Source of the DNA: Ochromonadaceae sp. CCMP2298
Taxonomy: Eukaryota; Sar; Synurophyceae; Ochromonadales; Ochromonadaceae
Direction: 5' to 3'
Length of the DNA stretch: 19,640 bases
NCBI GenBank assembly: GCA_026770595.1
Contig: MU633920.1
Location: 1-19,640, forward strand
Shown piece after piece: positions 8,804-18,500 of this stretch; positions within the stretch are counted from its first letter, which is position 1; every line of letters starts with the position of its first letter. Under the pieces are notes generated by a model. The model did not search any database. It had not been told where the DNA came from and was given only the letters and a program-made list of their open reading frames with translations. A program made the position numbers and the translations under genes.

Positions 8804-11800
8804 CTAGAGTCGGTTGAGGGCTCTCTCGAGCAGCGCCAGGTAGGAGGGGTTGAGGTGCGTGCCATCCAGGGCGTACTGGGGCCGCAGCTGCAGGGTGCAG
8901 GGGGAGAGGAGGGAGGGCGTGGGGGAGGGGCTGAGGGAGGGGGTGGGGGCGGCCTCCATGAGCTCGTCAAAAAAATCCAGCCACAAGGCGCCTAATACCA
9001 GACAGGGAAGAGAGGTGGCAGCAGCAGAGGTGGCGGGAGCAGAGTTGTGGGGGTGGAAGTAGAGAGGGCAGGGTGGTAGGATGGTAGGGGAGAGGGAAGT
9101 GTGAGAGTTCGAGTGCGCGTGTGCGTGTGTGGAAAAGTGTGTGCGTGTGTGCCCGCTGTGAATGTGCGCATGTGTGTGCTTACCGGGAGTGGCCAGGACA
9201 GCCTTCTTGTAAGCCTGGTTGAACAACACCACCATGGAGCGAGTGGCGTCCAGCACGGGCACAACTGGGTGCACCAGCAGCTTCAGCTTCCTCTTCTGAG
9301 CCACCTCCCCCAGCAGGGGCATGAAGGCATCCAGAGTGCTCTTAATTGCCACGTCCAGACCGGTGTGGTAGTCGCGCTCGACCGCCTGCAGCACCCCCTC
9401 CCGGCAGTCGATCTCACCAACCAGCAACACCACCTGAGAGGGGGGGAGGGGGGGGAGGGGGATTGGGGGATATAGGGTTCGGGCAGGGGGCGTGAGAGTG
9501 GGATAGGGAGGTAAAATGTCAGTGGGGGAGATAACACATAATATTAACATGTACCTAAACTCTTCTCCCTTCACTACTCTCCCCCCACCTACCTCCGACC
9601 CGGGCGGAATCGATCGAACCATGTTCAAAAAGTGGGCTTTGGGATAGAAAGTGCTCTGGGCCCTAAGGTGCCACTGTTTTAAACCCGTTACCAGTCTGGG
9701 AATGACCACCCGCCTCTGTCCCCGCACAGACAGCACGCTCCAGGCGGGGGCGAGGCAGTGCGAGTCGCCTAGGAAGTAGAGAGGCACAGCATCCACCCCG
9801 GCCAGCACCGCCCCGTCTGCAAGTGCATTGTACGTCGATACCTTAGACCCGGATCCCGACCCTGATCCCATGGGGGGGAGCAGGCCATAGCTGCTGTATT
9901 CGCAGCGGTAGCAGAGCAGCTGCGCCACCTCCTGCAGGTACGCCATCTCATTGCGCACACTAGTCTCGTGCAAAGGTACACTGGCCTGCATTCTCAGGGG
10001 CTCTAGAAGCCTATACAGGGCAGGTAGGGGGGCCAGGCGTCCTTGGAGGAAGAGCACTTTTACTGCGGTGGCGAAGAGAGCCAGCAAGTCGCGGTCGGGG
10101 TCAGAGTAGGCATGCGTGGCGAAGGAGACAGCGTCTTGAGTCCCCTCGGCTGTTGTTGCTGTCACTGTCCCCTCTGCGTCTACGTCTGCCCCTGCCTCAG
10201 TCCCTGCCTCGGTCCCTCTCTTAGTCCCCGTCCCTGGGTTTGTCACTGCGGGTTCTACGTGCATGTATCCGTACGTACTCTCCAGCCCCACCCAGCGGAT
10301 AATCCACCTCTCGTCACCCGCCCCCCCATTCTCTGTCCCCGTCCCAGTTCCTGTTTTTGTCCCCGTCCCTGTCTTTGTTCCCGTCTTTGTCCCTTTTTTA
10401 GTCTCCGCCTCCGGCAGCAGCGCCAGCACATCCGTGCAGGTGGCAGAGCTCAGCACACCCACCCTGCCTCCCTTGCTCTGCCCCCCCCCTTTATCCCCTT
10501 TCGCACCCGCCTTAGGGCCCAGGGACAGGGTGGGGTTGGCTCTGCAGAAACGCCGCAGCACTTCCAAGGCCCCGTCGTAGTCGCACTGGATCTCATACAT
10601 GTGCACCAGATTGAGTGCGCAGGAGGCACTGGCGGGGTACAACTGCAGCGCCAGTTCGTAGAAACGTATCGACTTGTCGACCACGCTGTGCGTCTTGGCC
10701 ACAAACCCTAGAAACCCGTAAATCTCCGACTTGCCCTTTGCAGCCTCGTTCGCCCCGGGTCCAGTAGGGGGTGTGGGTGGCACCTGTCTGAGAATCTCAT
10801 CCATGCCCTTATCGAAGCTGATCAGCTGCGCTAAAAGTGCTTTAACCGTTTCGCTCTCGCCGAGGACCAAAGCTTTCAGCAGTGCGCGTGCGGCCTCTTC
10901 GAACTTCTGGTACCTCAGTGCGAAGGAGGCGTAGGCCACATGCACCGGGACGGACTTGGCTGCTGCAGGAAGGCCCATCACGCTGTTGATCAAGTCCACC
11001 GCCTCGCTGTGCAGCTCCTGCGAGAAGAGCGCCTCCGCCCGCATCGACACCAGCTCCAGCATAAACGCGTCATCTGTTATCTGTCCGGCCAACCTAACCG
11101 GATCCTTTATAATCCCTAGGGCTTTAGAAAGTACCCCGCAGGCGTCCTCGAACTTCCCGGCGTCTACGAGACTACGCCCTAGGAGCTGGAGCATTCTCAG
11201 GGAGTGGGGGTGCTGCTGCTGGGCTGTGCGGCAGATAGTTACGGCCTCCAAAGGACGGTGGGTTTTCGAGAAAACCTCTGCGAGCGCGAGGAGGGCTGGG
11301 AGGTCGTGGGGCTGCAGGGAGAGCACCTGCAGAGACAGGAAAACAAAGACAGTACGACGGTGAGACAGAAAGATGACAAGAAAGAAAGATTATATGGCAG
11401 TAAGACAGTAAGACAGAGAGGAATAGAGGCAATAAGGCATCCGGGAGCGCACCTGCAGTGCCTTCTCTCGTGCCTGTCTGTAGGCCTTGTCCTTCAGCAG
11501 GGACTCCAGCACCGCCTCGTGCACCCCCTTCTTTACTGCCTGCTTCTTTACTGCCTGCTTTGCCAGTGGCTTCGCGCTAGGCTTCTGCTTGCCCGTCGAT
11601 GCGGCAGCTGGAGGAGCTGAGGTGGCAGTCCCCTTCGCTGGAGGTGGGGTGGGCACGGGGGGGGCCTTGACGGACACGAACAGGTCGTCCATGTCCTCCA
11701 CTAGGTCTGCCAGCTTCCTGGAGGTGATATCCCGACCCTCTTTGGTGCGTAGTAAGAGCGTGGCAGGGTCGAGTTCGATCCCTGCTGCGGCGTATGCCTT

Positions 11801-11902
11801 TGCGAAGGACTGCAGCGCCTCTCTGGCCGAGGTGATGTCTGAACAGACCTGCGTGGAGGTGAAGCTGCTGGCCTCCCCCTCGAAGTGCATGTAGACCTTC
11901 AT
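8804..11902 (-). CDS. Ubiquitin-like/TPR/SGNH-hydrolase fusion protein, four exons
   Basis: Exons on the minus strand are 11902-11453, 11326-9593, 9433-9184 and 8991-8804, giving 873 aa. Donors are CTGCAG|GTGCGC, TCGGAG|GTAGGT and CCCG|GTAAGC; acceptors are CTCTGCAG, CTCTCAG and TATTAG. Residues 1-80 look like a beta-grasp/ubiquitin-like domain (start MKVYMHFEGEASSF, end DMDDLFVSVKAP). An Ala/Lys/Pro linker leads to TPR-like helical pairs from about 130 to 430 (LLALAEVFSKTHRPLEAVTI, FYELALQLYPASASCALNLV and others). A Thr/Gly/Lys low-complexity insert follows. The C-terminal 200 residues carry SGNH-hydrolase blocks: FLGDSHC (Ser 672), LVGEIDCREG (734-743) and ALDGTHLNP (Asp 854, His 857), so the catalytic Ser/Asp/His set appears intact. 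A likely role is a carbohydrate or lipid esterase scaffolded by TPRs. No signal peptide is seen. The last two introns are stop-free multiples of three. Confidence 0.82.
8992..9183 (-). other. In-frame 192-nt intron with GT/CA microsatellite
   Basis: The intron starts CCCG|GTAAGC and ends TATTAG|GCGCC. It is 64 codons long with no stop in the gene frame and would translate as a His/Thr-rich insert (HTHAHIHSGH...). Excision joins ATPG to ALWLDFFDEL in the SGNH domain. A (GT)n/(GC)n-like microsatellite fills 9100-9180. Confidence 0.7.
9434..9592 (-). other. In-frame 159-nt intron, pyrimidine-rich
   Basis: Donor TCGGAG|GTAGGT, acceptor CCCTCTCAG|GTG, phase 0. The length is 53 codons without a stop, and its translation is a Pro/Leu/Ile-rich run out of character with the flanking domain. 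Removal joins RSIPPGSE to VVLLVGEIDC. The 3' half is a long C-rich tract. Confidence 0.7.
10175..10400 (-). repeat. Degenerate GTKTGT-coding repeat
   Basis: Two clusters (about 10175-10245 and 10329-10400) of six-base-like units, CCCCGTCCCTGTC/TTTGTCCCCGTC on the plus strand, code for runs of Gly-Thr-Lys/Glu/Thr in the linker before the hydrolase domain. This is low-complexity sequence, probably disordered in the protein and variable in length. Confidence 0.7.
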
Positions 11903-12695
11903 GGCTCTGCGCTTGCAATGACCTTCTCACCGATCGAAGCAGGAAGTTCTGCAGGCTCTTCAAACTTGGACCAGCTCGTATCGCGGCCGTCAAACTTGTA
12001 CGAGCTGGTCCAGCCCAGACCTTCCTGATCCGTATCGTTTTTTGGGTTTTTTTCCTGGTTTGTATCATCTTTCCTGGTTTGTATCTGAAACCCCACTTTT
12101 TTGCTGTCCCTCCCTGCCAATGAGGGTGACAATTAGGGCTCGCGTCAATTGAATCGATTAGGGCTCGCACCAAGTGAAATAGGGGTGGCGCCGCAGGCAT
12201 GGGGTCGTTCTCGCGCAGTCACCCTCGAACCTAGGGCTCGCGCAGTCACCCTGTGACCTAGGGCTCGCGCAGTCGCCCTGTGACCCTAGGGCTGGACACG
12301 GGAAAACCCAGTTAAAATTTGATACGCCGCAGGAATTTTTTGTCAAAAATGATACACTGCAGGAATCTCCCCTGGTCCAGCCACTTTTGTCCAACTGTCC
12401 CATTTTTGCCCAACCCTCTGCCCAAATGTGGTCTTTTTTAATTTTCCTGTACACGAAACCTGTCTTATGAACATTTGTTCAAACCGCGACAAGCCAACCT
12501 ATTGAAACAGCACGCTGTGTCGATTCTCCTACCGAATCGGTGGTCCAAGTTCCCAAATTGCGCTGTGAGTTTTGTCGTTTGTCCCTGGTCTTCAGCCTTG
12601 GGTGATAAGAATCACCTTTGGTTGGTTGTGGCAGTCACTCGCCACGTCTGAGCTTGTCAATAGAAATACAGAAGTGTATGTTCGATAACAAGAGC
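11903..12695. other. Intergenic region with tandem repeats
   Basis: This 793-bp gap lies between two minus-strand genes. It holds a repeated CCTGGTTTGTATC motif at about 12052-12083, the 27-bp tandem repeats at 12211-12292 and a paired GATACxCxGCAGGAAT motif at about 12319-12365. Open frames here (for example at 12158-12454) are translated repeats such as SQGDCASPR. No believable gene is seen. Confidence 0.55.
12211..12292. repeat. 27-bp tandem repeat, three copies
   Basis: TCGCGCAGTCACCCTNNNACCTAGGGC is repeated at 12211, 12238 and 12265 with few changes; the last copy is 28 bp. Related TTAGGGCTCGC fragments occur just before, at about 12133 and 12158. It lies upstream of the TPR/SGNH gene's start codon and so may be in its promoter. 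Confidence 0.85.
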
Positions 12696-14926
12696 TCAAG
12701 TCTGTCTCCATCCTTCCTCCCGCATCTTCCGGAACAGGTGGAGCGCGCTCTCTCGGTCCAGCTTCAGCCCGTCGAAGGCGTGGGGGATGTCGTGTCCCCA
12801 GCCGCACCTCATCATGAGCTCGCAGCGGAAGTGCAGCTCGAAGAAGAACTCGTCCACCAGCAGGGCCAGCTCAGGGTCCCACGGGCGTTGGACGGGTGAT
12901 GTTTTTTGTCAGATTTTTGTTAACTTTTAACCTCCTATCATAAAATTGGTTAGTTTTACCTTCCGGATTACCCCTGGGGTAGGAAAATAAAAATGTTACC
13001 CGCCGCCTACTCAGTTGTCATTTTGCTTCAACAAAAACACTTTGGTTGGGTTCGGACCTTTGACTCCGGATGGTCTTCAGCCGATCTCGATCACCCCTGG
13101 CGTCCGAAGAGCCAGGCTCTCCGACGAGTTGAGCTTCAATCTCGATCGCCTTTCCGCGTGCAAACGGCCAGGATCACTCTCGGGTCCTTTCCCGCGGGAG
13201 TTTACTGATCGGCTTCGGGCGCTCGCGGTCGACGCAGAGGTTCACGTTGTTGTGTGCGTTGTTCTTTGACCGCGAGGTTGGGCGTTAGTGCCTTGGACTC
13301 TTCGGTTGTCCTTTTCCTTGGGATTGAAATGCCTCGGGCAGCGAAGGATGGCCAGCTCCCTGCCTCTTTCCGACAGGAAAGAGCCGGCCAGTCGTCTGTA
13401 ACGGGAGCTCCGTGCAATTTATCCCTGTCCAAATGCCTCCAAAACCCACTGGCTTCATAGACTGGAGCTCACAAGAGCGCATATGTGATTAAAAGTTAAC
13501 GAAAAACTGTCAAAAATGTGCTTGGATGTAACGACCTTTCACAAATGTGATGTTTTATGTTACCCGTCGATTCCCCGTGTCCCGCAGCAGCTCCATGGCG
13601 ATGGGGATCTCTAGTAAGGTGGGTAGGGGTAAGGCGGGTACGGGTAAGGCGGATAGAAGTAAGTCGGATAAAGGTGAGTCGGATAGATGGTAGGAGTTGG
13701 TGTGTGTGTATGGTGCGAGTGGTGAGGGGGTACGTGGTGGGGCGTGAAGGGTGAGTGGCGAGTTGTGAGGGGGTGAGGGGTGGGTGCCACACTCAACTTA
13801 TATCTCACCGACTTCTGGCCTGTCTATCTCCAGCTTGAAGGACACGAAGTCCACCGCCAGGGCCACCTGCTTCACGATCCTGAGAGGCGCCTCGTCGTCG
13901 GTCCTGCCCGCCGTAACGGGCGAAGTTGTACAGCGAGATGAGAGGCTGGGGCACGAGTTTCCAGAAAGCTAGAGGGTCCAGGAGGCTGTAATCCCAGCCG
14001 TAGAGCTGGTTGAACACCACCCCCCTCTGCATGTACGCACACACGAACCAGGACAGGGACGAGGTGAAGATTGAGGTGCCGGCGTCCAGGAAATATAACT
14101 TCGTAGGCTGCTGATTGCGCAGCCATAAGGGGTCCTGGTAAGTGGATGTGGACACGGGCGTGCCCAGATCGCGCGCAATAGATGCTGCGCTTTTGATGAG
14201 GATGTAGTCCACCTGAGTTTTGTCGTGCGCGAAGTGCATCTCGGGAATGTGCGACTGGTAGTGGTTCACTAAGTAGCGGAGGTGGTTCTGACTGCCTACA
14301 AAGCAGTCTGCAAAAGCGAAGGGGTGTCTGGCGTGCACAGTCAGAGGCTCGATCCACTCCAGCCAGCTCTCCGTCGCCGCCCCCGTGCAGGAGCGAGTGA
14401 CCTCGAAGCGCGATAGGTACTGCAGTTCGTCCTCTGTCTCCTCCACCTCCTCTCCTCCAACCATGCGTGCCTTCACGCGGGCCAGCCAGACGTTGGCTTT
14501 TGGAATGTCGGCTATCATGAAGTCCACCAGTGCGTCTATGCGAGGGTTGCCTTTCTGCATCCCCTGCAGCTCCTCTGCCTTTTTTATGTGCATTAGTTCA
14601 TAGGGACTGGAGATGTACTTGCGCACCGTAGAGCAGGGTGGCAGTGTGATCAAGGGTGCGGCAGTGGTGCCTTCTGTGCCTTCTGTGTCTGTGATACTCT
14701 CCAACCCGCAGCACACAGGATCCCCGCCGATCTTGCAGTCCGTTTTGGTGACCTGCGTTTTGACATCCAATGTTACAGGCTTGGCCCACTCGAACAGCGC
14801 CCTGAGGCGACGAGAGATGTGCGCTCCATGCACTGTATCCAGCTCGTCCGTCACCAGCACGCACACCAACGCTATTGTCCCCAGCACAACCGCAAAAGCA
14901 AGTCGACGCAGTGTGTTGCCACCCAT
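12696..14926 (-). CDS. Type II membrane protein, methyltransferase-like lumenal domain; apparent frameshift
   Basis: Proposed minus-strand exons are 14926-13809, 13610-13564 and 12869-12696. The start at MGGNTLRR was chosen over 15043 because a membrane anchor (RLAFAVVLGTIALVCVLV, residues 8-25) follows directly. The lumenal domain contains FADCFVGSQNHLRYLV, then YFLDAGTSIFTSSLSWF with Asp 281, then GVVFNQLYGWDYSLLDP. The series resembles motif I of a Rossmann methyltransferase-like fold. At about 13923 the frame breaks: the same strand continues one frame over with SPVTAGRTDDEAPLRIVKQ, then DFVSFKLEIDRPEV, IPIAMELLRDTG and finally LLVDEFFFELHFRCELMM. The gene therefore reads as 445 aa only if one base is ignored. 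The intron before the last exon (about 694 nt) is far longer than its neighbours and holds inverted repeats. It may be a real gene with a sequence error, or a decaying gene. Confidence 0.65.
12896..13556. mobile_element. Inverted-repeat-bounded insertion in the last intron of the type II membrane gene
   Basis: Near the left end, TTTTTTGTCAGATTTTTGTT runs into AACTTTTAACC (12902-12932). Near the right end the reverse complement is TTTTTGACAGTTTTTCGTT, then AACTTTTAATC (about 13488-13518). The two arms are clearly related. A 10-bp direct repeat, GTGATGTTTT, stands at 12896-12905 and 13547-13556 and could be a target-site duplication, although the right arm lies some 28 bp inside it. The interior has no recognisable transposase; small open frames at 12993-13269 are unassigned. 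I interpret this as a non-autonomous DNA-transposon-like or introner-like insertion. Confidence 0.5.
13614..13688. repeat. 15-bp tandem repeat, five copies, in an intron
   Basis: Five consecutive 15-bp units of the form GTAAGGCGGGTACGG/GTAAGTCGGATAAAG start at 13614, 13629, 13644, 13659 and 13674. On the minus strand they form the pyrimidine-rich 3' end of the intron (CTTACTAG acceptor). On the plus strand each unit begins with a GTAAG/GTGAG donor-like hexamer. Confidence 0.88.
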
Positions 14927-15042
14927 GCTTGTGACGCAGGCAGCGCTGTCGCGTGTCGAAGTGTTGAGGTGTAGGAGGTGGAGGGCTAACCCAAAAGATA
15001 TCCCAACTTTCAGAAGAAAATCGGGACCTTGACGAAGGACCA

Positions 15043-15296
15043 TGAGCGTACGTTAGCCAAAAAGTTTCGGCCAGAGGTAAAGGGTTATTCGTCTTTTTTG
15101 CCTGCCAAAAGCGCCTAAATAAGAGATATTTTGCACAAAGTTTGATCATTGCGACGAGAATTCGTTTCGAATTTTTCTCGATTCGACTTCAAATTCTGGT
15201 TGCGGGTTTTTTGTTCAAAATTTCTCTCATTTAGGCGCTTTTAGCTGTGATTTATTAACCCTTTCCCTCTGGCCGAAACTTTTTGGCTACCGCTCA
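15043..15296. repeat. Long foldback inverted repeat (MITE-like)
   Basis: The left arm from 15054 reads TAGCCAAAAAGTTTCGGCC followed by AGAGG. The right arm ends at 15289 with the exact reverse complement of these 24 bases. The match continues inward: AAAGGGTTA pairs with TAACCCTTT, and AAAAGCGCCTAAAT (15107-15120) pairs with ATTTAGGCGCTTTT. Shorter pairing (AGAGATATTTT against AAATTTCTCT) continues towards a central hairpin CGAGAATTCGTTTCGAATTTTTCTCG cut by small differences. Outside, TGAGCG/CGCTCA extends the arms. No coding capacity. It lies about 120 bp upstream of the type II membrane gene's start codon. Confidence 0.85.
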
Positions 15297-15307
15297 GATC
15301 TGAGCGG
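15290..15307. repeat. Perfect 18-bp palindrome
   Basis: CCGCTCAGATCTGAGCGG is its own reverse complement and abuts the right end of the foldback element. It may be part of the element's terminus or a protein-binding site. Confidence 0.8.
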
Positions 15308-15525
15308 TTTGCCTATGAAAGTTTGTGTGAAAGCCTCGAAAGATTCGACACAAAGCTCTTGCAGCAAAGATCTGCAACGCAAATAAAAAATCAGCAGCCT
15401 TCATAACATCCTTTATTACTAACTTACTAAACAGAGTCAGGGTCATGTATCAATACGACGAACACCGCATTTTTATGCCATATTTTGTGGGGAACGGGGG
15501 AACCTGGGAACGTGTATCTCTTGGT

Positions 15526-18500
15526 CTACAACTTCTTCTCCATCTCGGCGTAGTACTCGTGCAGTTCCTTGTCGTTGTTCCACTTGTCCTTGTGCGTGAT
15601 GCTCCTGACGGCTGGCACGGATCGAGGCTTGTTGTCCACCTGAAAGGGTCATAAAGAGCGGTTAGATCACACACAAGGCAATATAGATCGAGAGAGGCGT
15701 TGTTACCTTTGATTTGTACAACGCCTTCTTCCGAAGATTGCACCACTTCTTGAACTCCTTTTTGTTCTTCTTCTCGCGTGCCTCCAGCTCGTTTTTCTTC
15801 TTCAGCACCGCCTCTTCCTGCACACAAACGATAAGGGATTAACAGATTAGCAAACATGTTAAGGGATTAGCCTATAAGCACATAGGAATATGGTGGTGAG
15901 CATATAAGCACTTACCTTCTTCTTGGCGCTCTCGACACGCCCCTTGTTCTTGTCCGCGAGCCAGTCGTCGTACCCCTTCTTGCTCTTCTCTGTCCGCTCC
16001 TTCTCCAGCTCCACCACCTTCTCCACCGCGGTCTTCAGTTCGCTATGGAACAGCGGGTCAATATCCTTCTCACCGACATGCCCGAGATGCGCAAGTATGC
16101 CCTTCATGTGTGAGTCGAAGTCCTCCTTCGTGATGACCGTGCCCTTCGCCACCCCCTTGAGCAGAGCCGTCCTGCGCAGTGCGTTGATAGCTTTCTGCAG
16201 CTCGATCTGATGAAACGGATCCAACTGCAGGTCACTCTGGGCCTTCTTCAGCTTCCCCTGCACCTCTGACAGCCCCGCCACTGTCTTCGACCGACTCTGC
16301 AGGACCGCCGAGCGCGCCAATCGAGCCTGCTCGGACCTCCGGAACGCCTCCAGATCTGCCCTGAACTTCTGCACATGGTCGGATAGCCAAGAGCTCCACT
16401 TGCAGTCCTTCCTCTGCCGATCCTCGTCGAACTTCCAAAACAGCTCCTTGGTGATCTTCTGCTTCGTGCGCTCCTGGGAGAGCAGATCTTCGCGCTTCTC
16501 CTGGATGATCGTGTTCAGTATGCCCGCCTTTACGACCTTCTTCTCGTCCTCCGGGAGGCGCTGCCATATCTGCCAGTAGCCCTTCTCGTTCGGGGGTAGT
16601 TTGATGTTGTCTTTGGTTTTCTTCTGCCAGATCCAGCGCCTTATTTGCACATTCAACTCGTGCTGGAAGTCCCTCCTGCCGTCTATGTCTAGCAGCCACG
16701 ACTCTATGCGGCACTCCACCTCCTGCTGCATCACCTCGGGGGGCAGGACGCTGTACGTCTTCAGCATCAGTTCCACATCTTCCTTGGACAGGGGGTGGTT
16801 CTTTCCGTTCAGAGCCTTCTCGAACTCTTTGGGCTTCACTGCGTTGCACTTGACCTCGCTCTGCAGTTTGCGGCCCAGCCAGTCCCTCCACATGAGCGGC
16901 TCCCCCCCTTCCTCCGCCCCCATCCCCATCCCCGCCAACCCCGTCCCCTCGGGTACAGAGGCAGAGGTTACCTTTTTGGTGAGCCGTAGGTGGACGAGGT
17001 ACTTCTTCAGCCAGGCGGCAGAGAGGCTCTGTGCAGGCCCGAGCACCGCCTTCTTTACCCCGCTCTCCCCCGCCCCCGCATCCTCCAGCACGAACTCGCG
17101 GCTCTGGGCGAACCCGTGCACCAGAGAGCGCAGCAGGATGGTCTGGGGTTCGTTCAGGCACAGGCGGGCTGAGATGAAGGCTGTCTGAAGGTCGCGCGCG
17201 GAGAGCCAGCTGCGCTTGCGGGATACCACGATGGCCCCTCGGGGTGGTACCATAGTATACGAGTCGATGAAGCCCAGGGACACCTGTATCATGTGGTACA
17301 GGTCAGCCTTCTTCACCGTACTGCGCACCAGGTCCTCCACGAGATCCTTCATCGCACCAAGCTGCTCCTGGGAGCTTCGTACGGAGGTGCGGGGGCCGCT
17401 GTAAGAATTGCGAGCGCGCGCGCGGCCGTCCGCAGAGGCAGAGCGGGGAAGGCCCACATCAGCAGACTTAGTCATACCCCTACCCATGCTGCGACCAGAG
17501 AGGACTGGGACCATGGGAACGCTGGAGCGCCCCACACCGGGGGCGCGCATACGGGGGGCGCTGCTGGGTCGGGGCCGCAGCGGGGCCGGAGCCTTCTTGC
17601 GCTCGGGGGAGAGGGTTGGGGAGGGGATATTGGCGTCTGTGGAATTCATCAAAAACTTGCGATTCTCTTCTTGCCAGTGGCGGTTGGCTTCGGTGGCCGA
17701 GGCGACCGGCGTGCCATTGCCATTGCGCCGGGAGCCGAGATAGGCCGAGTCGAGGTCCTCGTCGTCGTCCTCGTCGCGCGCGAAGGTCACCTGCTCGTCG
17801 TAGGGGGAGGCGGGCAGCTTGGTGGAGGCCATGTCCTCCTTTGGGGGGGAAAAGGTCTCCGACACCACCTCGTTTTGCATCTTGCCACGTCTCCCGGCTG
17901 GCGCGGACTGCGGCCTGCTGCCTCCCCCCTTGGTCTTGAGGTCCACTACGTACTCTGCGAGCGTGTCGGCGGCGATAGGGTCTACCTCACCCCTGCGCCC
18001 CGCGAGGGAGCCAGTAGGGTCGGCGGTGGTATTGCGGTAGGCCTCGGTGCGCCCCGTGTACTCTGCGATGTAGTCGAAGTTTTGGTCCTCTACCTCCACG
18101 GACGATTCGTCGTCATCCATGCCTGTGCTCTCGGGCACCGGGCTGTCCTCCTCCTCCTCCCCCTCTTCGTCCCCCTCCTCCATCTTGTTAATGTAATCGC
18201 TCACCAGGCTCTTGCAGTGACTTAGGAAGAACGACACGTCGATCATCAAGTTCCCATCCTCGTCCTCGCCCACACAGCAGGCTGCCTCGATGGCCTCCAG
18301 AGCGGGCTCGCACACGGCCGCCGCTAGCTCCGCCCTCGTCTCCTCGTCCTGCCCCTTGCTGACTGACTCCGCCAGATCGGCCAGTTTGGCGTAGAACTCG
18401 CCCGATTCCATCCTGTCACTCTCGAACCAGTCTGAGACGTTGAGGTCCTTGGACTGGGCGGTGACCACCATCAGCGCTGTCTCCACCAGCACCTTGTGCG

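Larger units (their letters stand above)
14927..15525. other. Intergenic region with foldback element
   Basis: This 599-bp gap lies between two minus-strand genes. Most of it is a 250-bp inverted repeat (15043-15296) with an overlapping 18-bp palindrome. The sequence nearest the type II membrane gene (14927-15043) stays open in its frame but looks like 5' UTR. The right part (15308-15525) is AT-rich 3' UTR of the TBCC gene. Confidence 0.6.

Noticed and set aside
10043-10711. 222-aa plus-strand open frame with Cys/Pro runs
   Set aside because: Antisense of the TPR/SGNH gene's low-complexity region.
11577-12200. 207-aa minus-strand open frame overlapping the TPR/SGNH first exon
   Set aside because: Antiphase shadow of the real exon in its first half and low-complexity intergenic sequence in the rest.
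12133-12292. Interstitial telomere-like TTAGGG units
   Set aside because: TTAGGG/CTAGGG occur only once per 27-bp unit, not as a tandem hexamer array.
12158-12454. 98-aa protein with SQGDCASPR repeats
   Set aside because: Translation of the 27-bp DNA repeats; no independent coding evidence.
16232-17161. 309-aa Gly/Arg/Glu-rich minus-strand open frame
   Set aside because: Out-of-frame shadow of the GC-rich TBCC exon.
17293-18225. 310-aa plus-strand open frame, Gly/Val/Leu-rich
   Set aside because: Antisense shadow of the TBCC gene with biased composition and no motif.
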